Assembly: GCA_031285815.1 (NCBI GenBank)
Contig: JAITVM010000256.1
Coordinates: forward strand, 1-5,035
Source of the DNA: Clostridiales bacterium
GTDB lineage: Bacteria > Bacillota > Clostridia > Lachnospirales > JAITVM01
Direction: 5' to 3'
Length of the DNA: 5,035 nucleotides
Below are positions 1 to 4,487 of this stretch, one piece after another (position 1 is the stretch's first letter; every line of letters starts with the position of its first letter). Under the pieces are notes generated by a model. It did not search any database. It had not been told where the DNA came from and saw nothing but the letters and a program-made list of their open reading frames with translations. The translations under genes and the position numbers were made by a program.

Positions 1-271
1 CATTTTTATATTTTGCCTCGCTTCCAAATATAAGTATGTTTACGTTATAGCCATTTTGAAATAAATGCCTAGCTACTGCCAGCCCATCGCCACCATTATT
101 GCCCGTGCCTGCGATTACTGTTGTAATTGAAGACTCTTTGTTTAGCCCGGCTATGCATTTTTTATAAACCTCAAAAGCCGCGTTCTCCATTAATAATATT
201 TCTGGCATACCATATTCTTCGATAGCTATTTTTTCTATTTGCCGCATTTGTGCGCTAGAAACTACTTTCAC
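1..271 (-). CDS. nnrE: NAD(P)H-hydrate epimerase, N-terminal part (YjeF_N domain), truncated by window edge
   Basis: The enzyme epimerises damaged R-NAD(P)HX to the S form, which a dehydratase then restores to NAD(P)H; it acts in the cytosol as metabolite repair. The visible 90 residues read as the start of a YjeF_N domain: SSAQMRQIEK near residues 5-14, the LMEN motif at 27-30, and the glycine-rich signature GTGNNGGDGLAVARHL at 55-70. The first codon is GTG at 271-269. An AAGGGG Shine-Dalgarno sequence at 285-280 lies 8 bases upstream, and the overlapping ATG further up is out of frame and quickly stopped. The 3' end lies beyond base 1, so it cannot be told whether this is a stand-alone epimerase (about 200-240 residues) or the common bacterial fusion with the ADP-dependent dehydratase NnrD (about 500 residues). 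It is divergent from the flagellin gene and first in its own transcript. The family call is firm. Confidence 0.95.
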   Translation of the reverse strand, partial: MKVVSSAQMRQIEKIAIEEYGMPEILLMENAAFEVYKKCIAGLNKESSITTVIAGTGNNGGDGLAVARHLFQNGYNVNILIFGSEAKYKN

Positions 272-306
272 AAAATCATCCCCTTACTTTAAATCTATTA
301 TGCTTT

Positions 307-334
307 AGTATATAATATCTGGATTACATGCCAA
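307..334 (-). promoter_or_regulatory. Candidate sigma-A promoter for nnrE
   Basis: On the minus strand, TTGGCA (334-329) and TATACT (312-307) are separated by 16 bases, and each box differs from the sigma-A consensus at one position. Transcription would start near base 300, giving a leader of about 30 bases before the GTG codon. An overlapping alternative is TTGTTA (340-335), 17 bases, then TATTAT (317-312). Either way the signal is a pattern match in AT-rich DNA. Confidence 0.45.
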
Positions 335-405
335 TAACAATAGTATGTATTTCTTAGTTATGGTAGCACAAACCAATAACAGTATTCATATAATCAGCTG
401 GTTAT

Positions 406-432
406 TAAACAAAGCCAATATATTGCCGATAT
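406..432 (+). promoter_or_regulatory. Sigma-D (sigma-28, FliA-type) promoter of the flagellin gene
   Basis: TAAA at 406-409, exactly 15 bases, then GCCGATAT at 425-432 reproduces the sigma-28 consensus TAAA-N15-GCCGATAT without a mismatch. It lies directly upstream of the flagellin gene on the same strand. This class of promoter is used late in flagellar assembly, after the anti-sigma factor FlgM is exported. Transcription should start near base 438, giving a leader of only about 28 bases. Confidence 0.93.
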
Positions 433-448
433 TTATTTATTATCACCA

Positions 449-458
449 AGGGGGGTGG
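449..458 (+). promoter_or_regulatory. Unusually G-rich ribosome binding site of the flagellin gene
   Basis: The purine tract AAGGGGGGTGGGG (448-460) precedes the ATG at 467. Its GGGGGTG part (451-457) matches the ideal GGAGGTG with one A-to-G change and ends 9 bases before the start codon. Ten of the eleven bases from 450 to 460 are G, which is unusual in such AT-rich DNA. The strong pairing potential fits a highly translated structural protein. Confidence 0.75.
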
Positions 459-466
459 GGTAATCA

Positions 467-1297
467 ATGGTTAGTTTTGCGAAAAGTATAATGCGTACTA
501 TGAATAATTCGAATAGGCGGCTGTCTGTTTTAGGTATGCAGCTATCTACAGGGAATAGGTTAGTCAGTGCGTCTGTTGATGCGGCTGGCTTAGCCATCTC
601 GACAAGGATGCAATCCCAAATTAGGGGGTTAGAGATGGCAAGGAGGAATACGGAAGACGCCATGTCTATGCTATACACAGCTGACGGGGCTTTGTCTAAT
701 GTAAGCAGTGTGCTTACTAGGGTTAAAGAGCTTACTGTTCAAGCGGCCAATGGCACAAATTCAACTTCAGAATTAGAATATATTGAAAAAGAAGTTTCCG
801 AATTATTAGATTTTATAGGGTCTACTGGAACGGACACAGAGTTTAATAAAAGAACCCTTTTGGATGGCAGCAGTGAAACAGATGGGCTTTGGATACAAAC
901 TGGCGCTAATGCCGGGCAGGGTTTATACATAAATTTTTCAGAGGTATCTCTGGATAAATTAGGGCTTGATAAAAGTGATTTTGATTTTTCAAATATGACT
1001 AGCAGCGAAATATCAGGCATGATTGATAAGGTAGGGGGCGCGTCAGATTTTATACTTAGTGAACGTGCCACTATTGGTGCAAAAATAAACCGGCTTGAAT
1101 ATACTACTAACGGTATTGATAGTATGGTTGGAAATTTATCAGACGCATATAGCCGTATTGCAGATACAGATATGGCAAAAACGATGATGGAATATACAAA
1201 AGAGCAAATAAGGATGCAGGTTTCGATGAGTATGCTTACAAATTTGTTTGACCATGAGCAGCAAATGGTATCCATGCTTTTGGGTAGTTTAAATTAA
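467..1297 (+). CDS. Flagellin (filament protein), short and with divergent termini
   Basis: Flagellins are exported by the flagellar type III apparatus and polymerise into the filament. This 276-residue protein has a Flagellin_N domain (about 1-136) with MQLSTGNRL (24-32), DAAGLAIS (38-45), LTRVKELTVQAANGTNS (83-99) and TEFNKRTLLDG (124-134). A short variable middle (about 137-190) follows, then a Flagellin_C domain (about 191-276) with SRIADTDMAKTMMEYTKEQI (229-248). It lacks a large D2/D3 insert and is slightly shorter than Bacillus Hag. Both ends depart from the usual D0 pattern: no INHN-type start, STG and SVDAAG where SSG and DDAAG are common, and FDHEQQMVSMLLGSLN where a QANQ-PQ-VLSLL-like ending is expected. 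No cysteine is present. The ATG has a strong SD and a perfect sigma-28 promoter. No other flagellar gene is visible nearby. It could be the main or a minor flagellin; the sequence alone does not decide. Confidence 0.95.
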   Translation: MVSFAKSIMRTMNNSNRRLSVLGMQLSTGNRLVSASVDAAGLAISTRMQSQIRGLEMARRNTEDAMSMLYTADGALSNVSSVLTRVKELTVQAANGTNSTSELEYIEKEVSELLDFIGSTGTDTEFNKRTLLDGSSETDGLWIQTGANAGQGLYINFSEVSLDKLGLDKSDFDFSNMTSSEISGMIDKVGGASDFILSERATIGAKINRLEYTTNGIDSMVGNLSDAYSRIADTDMAKTMMEYTKEQIRMQVSMSMLTNLFDHEQQMVSMLLGSLN

Positions 1298-1299
1298 TA

Positions 1300-1334
1300 T
1301 AAAAATTAACCCCGGTAAATTATATTTACCGGGG
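1300..1334 (-). terminator. Intrinsic terminator of the M23-bactofilin transcript
   Basis: CCCCGGTAAA (1310-1319) pairs perfectly with TTTACCGGGG (1325-1334), plus one further T-A pair, leaving a tiny loop. Read on the minus strand, the stem is followed by TTAATTTTTAT (1309-1299), a U-rich tail, so it is oriented to end the bactofilin transcript. On the plus strand the stem is followed by CCTGGTAGTGGG with no U-tract, so it is a poor canonical terminator for the flagellin gene, though it may still block or trim that transcript. An overlapping outer pairing, ATTAACCC (1305-1312) with GGGTTAAT (1344-1351), could extend the structure. Confidence 0.8.
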
Positions 1335-1367
1335 CCTGGTAGTGGGTTAATAAAAAAATATTTATAA

Positions 1368-1829
1368 TCACGTCTTGTCATATGAAAGGTTTGGGTCAGT
1401 ATCCATTGTAACGAAAGCGGGGCTTTCAGTATCAATATTATTCGGCTGGTTATATATTAGCGGGCTTTTTAAATCCAGGTCTTTTGCCATTTGGCAGCTG
1501 CCTGAAAACATAGCGCCCTCGTCAATTACTAAGGCGTTTGATGTAATATTTCCGTTTAACCTGCCGTTAGAAGTGAGGTGGACACCGGACATAGATAAAA
1601 CATGGCCGTCTACCCTTCCGGCACATAATACATTATTAACTTGGACATTACCTTTAATGTACCCCGTTTCGCCAATAATAATATTGCCGTCTATGGATAC
1701 ATCGCCGATAACTGTCCCGTCTACCCGTAAACTACCTATGCCATTAATAATAGCGCCCTCGATACGAATACCTTCGCCAATAACTGTATTGGTTATCGGG
1801 GGGCCGTCCTTTATTTTTGATTTAAACAT
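1368..1829 (-). CDS. Bactofilin (polymer-forming cytoskeletal protein)
   Basis: Bactofilins form nucleotide-independent filaments at the inner face of the membrane and act as scaffolds for cell-wall enzymes and shape control. The 153-residue product shows the short basic N-terminal tail MFKSKIK that resembles the membrane-targeting tails of the family. A right-handed beta-helix core (about 16-113) follows, built from repeats alternating hydrophobic residues with glycines: IGEGIRIEG, LRVDGTVIGDVSIDG, GYIKGNVQV, GRVDGHV, GRLNGNI and ALVIDEGAMFSG. The polar tail (about 120-153) is probably disordered. Length is normal for the family. The ATG (1829-1827) has AGGAG (1841-1837) 7 bases upstream, overlapping the stop codon of the M23 peptidase, so translation is probably coupled. 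Adjacency to an M23 peptidase is a recurrent bactofilin arrangement, as for Helicobacter CcmA with Csd1. I infer a role in localising that peptidase. Confidence 0.95.
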   Translation of the reverse strand: MFKSKIKDGPPITNTVIGEGIRIEGAIINGIGSLRVDGTVIGDVSIDGNIIIGETGYIKGNVQVNNVLCAGRVDGHVLSMSGVHLTSNGRLNGNITSNALVIDEGAMFSGSCQMAKDLDLKSPLIYNQPNNIDTESPAFVTMDTDPNLSYDKT

Positions 1830-1836
1830 TTAAGAG

Positions 1837-1841
1837 CTCCT
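1837..1841 (-). promoter_or_regulatory. Bactofilin ribosome binding site overlapping the M23 stop codon
   Basis: On the minus strand AGGAG (1841-1837) shares bases with the TAG stop (1842-1840) of the upstream peptidase gene and lies 7 bases before the bactofilin ATG. Ribosomes finishing the peptidase would be next to the new start, the usual geometry for translational coupling, which tends to fix the ratio of two partner proteins. Confidence 0.8.
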
Positions 1842-2922
1842 ATTCCAAATAATTTTGTGGGTTCTGTTTTACACCATCAATTATAACTTCGTAATGGCAA
1901 TGGGGGCCGGTACTCCTGCCCGTAGACCCAGCATAACAAATAATTTGACCGCGGTTAACACTCTCGCCTACCGATACTGCCAAAGATGTATTATGGGCAT
2001 AAAGTGTCTGTATGCCATAACCATGGTCTAAGATAACAACATTGCCATATCCATTTTGCCACCCAGCAAAAGAAACGGTACCTTTACCTGTTGAGAGTAT
2101 AGGTGTACCTGTAGAAGCTTTTATATCTAAGCCTGAGTGGTATTCTGAGCTTGTCCCGCCAAATGGGTTTGACCTGCCGCCAAAAGTTGAGGTGATCCTC
2201 CCATAAACAGGCCATGTTGTGGGTAAGGCGTCTAAATATGGTTTGTATCTCTCGACCTCTTTGAGTAGCATATCATACTCGCTTACTTCTTTCTGCATTT
2301 TTGTTTCTAAAACAGTATATGTTTTGTCCAAAATGTCGGAGGTGGTGTTTATTTCGATTTCAGCAGAATTTGATTTTGTAAGTATCGCCGGGTTTTGGTT
2401 AAGCACTAAATAATTTAAAGGCATAATATTATTATCGTTACTTGAATAAGAAGCGGTAATGGTTGTGCCTACTTTTTCCGAAAGTATATTATAGATATCT
2501 TGTTTAGATTTGTCTAAGTCATCTATTTTTTGTTCTAATTCAGAGGCTTTTTTCTCGTAGAGTTTAAGCTCGTCTTCGTATTCTTGGATTTTATTCTTAT
2601 AGCCCTCTTTTTGGCGTTCATAGTATTCTTTTTGTTTCAAAATGTCTTCGTTGGCATAATTATTTTGTTCAATTAACTGCCAATTTTTCTCGATAGCTTT
2701 TTCTAAGTCGCTTTTTTTTGTGTCGGCAACGTTTTTAAAATGGCCTACCTGAATGTAAGATACTAATACGATAGTCAACACAAGAAATAAAGCCAACATC
2801 AAGACATAAATAAGGCTATGCGGTATCCGTATACTTTTAGTACGCAAAGAAGAATAGGGGACAAGCATAAGCGTAAAATATTTACTCTGCTTATGCCGGG
2901 GCCTTGGGTTTTTTTCTCTCAT
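1840..2922 (-). CDS. Membrane-anchored coiled-coil M23 (LytM-type) peptidoglycan endopeptidase
   Basis: This 360-residue protein has a basic cytoplasmic N-terminus (1-35), one transmembrane segment (about 36-57, LIYVLMLALFLVLTIVLVSY), a charged coiled coil (about 65-150), a linker (about 151-235) and a C-terminal M23 domain (about 236-355). Zinc-ligand motifs are intact: HSGLD gives H262 and D266, and HCH gives H341 and H343. YAHN supplies the usual catalytic H310. The intact set predicts an active metallopeptidase that cuts peptide cross-links, unlike degenerate EnvC/NlpD-type regulators. The absence of a cleavage-site motif after the hydrophobic segment suggests an uncleaved anchor with the catalytic domain outside the membrane. 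ATG (2922-2920) has AAAGGTG (2936-2930) 7 bases upstream. It is the first gene of a two-gene unit with bactofilin, which probably positions it through its short cytoplasmic tail. Family and topology are secure; the exact bond cut is unknown. Confidence 0.96.
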   Translation of the reverse strand: MREKNPRPRHKQSKYFTLMLVPYSSLRTKSIRIPHSLIYVLMLALFLVLTIVLVSYIQVGHFKNVADTKKSDLEKAIEKNWQLIEQNNYANEDILKQKEYYERQKEGYKNKIQEYEDELKLYEKKASELEQKIDDLDKSKQDIYNILSEKVGTTITASYSSNDNNIMPLNYLVLNQNPAILTKSNSAEIEINTTSDILDKTYTVLETKMQKEVSEYDMLLKEVERYKPYLDALPTTWPVYGRITSTFGGRSNPFGGTSSEYHSGLDIKASTGTPILSTGKGTVSFAGWQNGYGNVVILDHGYGIQTLYAHNTSLAVSVGESVNRGQIICYAGSTGRSTGPHCHYEVIIDGVKQNPQNYLE

Positions 2923-3061
2923 AAAATTTCACCTTTAAAAATTATTTTGTACCAAAAAAATGGTATCTTATAAGTAAAAGTATTTTATTGGGGGATAATT
3001 TTATCTTAGGTATGTGACGGAGAAAAACCCGTTATTAATAAATTGTTACATTTCAAATATA

Positions 3062-3090
3062 ATTTTAATATAGAAATATGGCTTTGTCAA
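3062..3090 (-). promoter_or_regulatory. Sigma-A promoter for the M23-bactofilin operon
   Basis: On the minus strand a perfect TTGACA (3090-3085) is followed after 17 bases by TAAAAT (3067-3062), one mismatch from the -10 consensus. Predicted start is near base 3055, giving a leader of about 130 bases before the peptidase ATG. The match quality and optimal spacing make it the best sigma-A promoter in the window. Confidence 0.7.
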
Positions 3091-3140
3091 ACAATTTCAA
3101 TCTATGGGCAGTACCAAAACCACTAGGTTTATTTATGTTT

Positions 3141-3150
3141 GGCGGCCGCC
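3141..3150. repeat. GC-only 10-base palindrome containing a NotI site
   Basis: GGCGGCCGCC is a perfect palindrome made only of G and C inside otherwise AT-rich intergenic DNA. It contains the 8-base NotI recognition sequence at 3142-3149. TAGGT (3124-3128) and ACCTA (3153-3157) flank it and could pair. Function is unknown; a protein-binding site or structured RNA segment is possible. Confidence 0.6.
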
Positions 3151-3227
3151 TTACCTAAGCTAACAGAATATCCTAATTTTCAAATATTATACAGAAAGCT
3201 GTCAATTATCAGAATCTTAAATTTTAA

Positions 3228-3236
3228 TGTTATAAT
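3228..3236 (+). promoter_or_regulatory. Candidate extended -10 promoter for dgt
   Basis: TGTTATAAT at 3228-3236 is a perfect extended -10 element (TG, one base, TATAAT). The nearest -35-like box is TTATCA (3206-3211), 19 bases upstream, which is weak and slightly far, but extended -10 promoters depend less on it. Transcription would start near 3243 and give a leader of about 130 bases before the dgt ATG. Chance matches are common in such AT-rich DNA. Confidence 0.42.
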
Positions 3237-3374
3237 TATTAATAATTCTAGCTAAATTAATATAGAGTTATATATGGGCACCCATCATTTTTTCTTTTGT
3301 AATATTTAACAATATTGTAATACTTTTTTGGGAAAATTATTCCGGTAAATATTGGTATATTGGGGTTGTGGTAA

Positions 3375-4370
3375 ATGAACATAAGGGAATCTATTGAAAA
3401 AAACGAATTATTATATTTATCTGAGTTTGCGGCTAAATCTGTTTATTCAAAAGGCAGGGAAAAAAGTGAGCAAAAATGTGATATGCGCACTGAGTTCCAA
3501 CGCGACAGGGATAGGGTTGTCCATAGTAAATCATTTAGGCGCCTTGTGCATAAGACGCAGGTTTTTATTTCGCCAGAAGGGGACCATTTTAGGACTAGGC
3601 TTACACATACTTTAGAAGTATCCCAAATATCCAGGTCTATTGCCAGGGCTTTGTTTTTAAACGAAGATTTAACAGAAGCTATTGCGCTTGCACATGATAT
3701 TGGGCATACCCCGTTTGGGCATACTGGTGAAGAGGCACTGAAAGAAATTTTGACGGATGGGTTTGAGCATAATAAACAGAGTGTTAAAATAGTTGAACAT
3801 ATCGAAAAAAATGGTGCCGGGCTTAATTTAACATATGAAGTCCTAGATGGCATATTAAACCACAGGTCTGATGGGGAACCATCTACTTTGGAAGGGAAAA
3901 TTGTTCAATTATCTGATAAAATAGCTTATATAAACCATGATATAGATGATGCTATAAGGGCTGGGTTGCTAAAGCATTCGGATTTGCCTAAAGATGCTAT
4001 TGGTATTTTAGGCGATACTGGCAGCAAGCGCATTAATTTTTTGATACATGATGTTATTGAAAATTCTTACGGAAAAAATGAGATTAAACTTAATAAAGAT
4101 GTATATGAAGCAATTTATGGGCTAAGGGCCTTTCTGTTTAATACAGTTTACCTTTCCCAGCTGCAAATAGCTGAACGTAAAAAAATAAAAAACCTGGTCC
4201 TTTCGCTATATAATTATTATTCTGAAAATAATGATGTATTGCCTGAAGATTTTAAAAAATTAATAGACGGTAACGAAAATATATCTGCTGCTGATTATGT
4301 CGCCAGTATGACAGACCGTTTTGCCTTAAAGCAATATAGCAGCATATTTTTGCCATCAGTTAGGTTTTAG
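3375..4370 (+). CDS. dgt: dGTPase-like HD-domain dNTP triphosphohydrolase
   Basis: Members of this family hydrolyse dGTP or other dNTPs to the nucleoside and triphosphate in the cytosol, adjusting DNA precursor pools. The 331-residue protein starts with the conserved FQRDRDRVVHSKSFRRLVHKTQ stretch (read at 41-62). The metal-binding HD set is complete: H78 in THTLEV, H107-D108 in AHDIGHTPFGH, and D181 in SDKIAYINHDIDDA. The C-terminal DYVASMTDRFA (307-317) is also typical. Length fits the short clostridial type rather than the longer E. coli Dgt (about 505 residues). The ATG at 3375 is fixed by an in-frame TAA immediately before it; its SD is poor, at best GGGG at 3362-3365, suggesting modest translation. 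It lies upstream of dnaG on the same strand, a common clostridial order. The nucleotide preference cannot be read from sequence, so the dgt symbol denotes family. Confidence 0.94.
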   Translation: MNIRESIEKNELLYLSEFAAKSVYSKGREKSEQKCDMRTEFQRDRDRVVHSKSFRRLVHKTQVFISPEGDHFRTRLTHTLEVSQISRSIARALFLNEDLTEAIALAHDIGHTPFGHTGEEALKEILTDGFEHNKQSVKIVEHIEKNGAGLNLTYEVLDGILNHRSDGEPSTLEGKIVQLSDKIAYINHDIDDAIRAGLLKHSDLPKDAIGILGDTGSKRINFLIHDVIENSYGKNEIKLNKDVYEAIYGLRAFLFNTVYLSQLQIAERKKIKNLVLSLYNYYSENNDVLPEDFKKLIDGNENISAADYVASMTDRFALKQYSSIFLPSVRF

Positions 4371-4377
4371 TTATAAA
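4350..4377 (+). promoter_or_regulatory. Possible internal sigma-A promoter for dnaG
   Basis: TTGCCA (4350-4355), 16 bases, then TATAAA (4372-4377) overlaps the end of dgt; each box has one mismatch to consensus. Transcription would begin near 4384, exactly at the base of the hairpin at 4384-4428, with a leader of about 104 bases. This could let dnaG be expressed apart from dgt. It remains a pattern match. Confidence 0.4.
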
Positions 4378-4383
4378 ATAAAA

Positions 4384-4428
4384 ATTATTCATATAAAAAA
4401 AGGGATAGACTACATTATGTCGAATAAT
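4384..4428 (+). other. AU-rich hairpin in the dgt-dnaG gap
   Basis: ATTATTC (4384-4390) pairs with GAATAAT (4422-4428), and the stem continues with ATATAA (4391-4396) against TTATGT (4415-4420) across a single bulged C at 4421. The result is a stem of about 13 pairs with one G-U pair and an 18-base loop. No U-tract follows directly, so it is not a terminator. It may affect RNA processing or stability between dgt and dnaG. Because it is nearly all A-U, it could be chance. Confidence 0.4.
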
Positions 4429-4473
4429 ACTTATTAATACTAACTTCACGTAAAAGTTGGGCCTATTTTTTTC

Positions 4474-4481
4474 AGGTGGTG
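4474..4481 (+). promoter_or_regulatory. Ribosome binding site that selects the TTG start of dnaG
   Basis: AGGTGGTG (4474-4481) matches the ideal AGGAGGTG at seven of eight positions. Its AGGTGG core ends 8 bases before the TTG at 4488. The two in-frame GTG codons at 4476 and 4479 lie inside this SD and have only a pyrimidine-rich stretch upstream, so they are poor starts. Confidence 0.7.
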
Positions 4482-4487
4482 GCTGGT

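Larger units (their letters stand above)
2923..3374. other. Divergent intergenic region between the M23 peptidase gene and dgt
   Basis: This 452-base stretch is strongly AT-rich and contains no convincing gene on either strand. It holds a good minus-strand promoter (3062-3090), an extended -10 element facing dgt (3228-3236), a GC-only palindrome (3141-3150), a small hairpin followed by a T-run (3274-3293), and an 8-base direct repeat TTGTAATA (3297-3304 and 3315-3322) around a palindrome ACAATATTGT (3309-3318). The only peptide-like plus-strand reading is 26 codons at 3078-3158 without a ribosome binding site. No known riboswitch pattern was recognised in either leader. Confidence 0.6.

Noticed and set aside
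739..1275. Long minus-strand open frame opposite the flagellin gene.
   Set aside because: It is antisense to a clear flagellin, its translation matches no recognised family and it has no ribosome binding site.
1375..1833. Plus-strand open frame opposite bactofilin.
   Set aside because: It is nearly co-extensive with the bactofilin gene on the other strand; the bactofilin repeats on the minus strand explain the open frame.
2949..2966. Small hairpin ACCA/TGGT around an A-run just upstream of the M23 ribosome binding site.
   Set aside because: It has only about five pairs with an end mismatch and no U-tract pattern that would support an attenuator or riboswitch.
3187..3205. Minus-strand TTGACA (3205-3200) followed by TATAAT (3192-3187).
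   Set aside because: The two boxes are perfect but only 8 bases apart, far too close to act together as one sigma-A promoter.
3297..3312. Rex-like site TTGTAATATTTAACAA upstream of dgt.
   Set aside because: The outer TTGT and ACAA fit, but the element is 16 bases rather than 18 and the left half lacks the TTAA core; dgt is not a typical redox-regulated gene.
4442..4472. Hairpin AACTT/AAGTT (4442-4446, 4454-4458) with a T7 run at 4466-4472, a possible terminator before dnaG.
   Set aside because: The stem is only 5 weak pairs and is separated from the T-run by seven bases including GGGCC; the T-run lies directly before the dnaG ribosome binding site.
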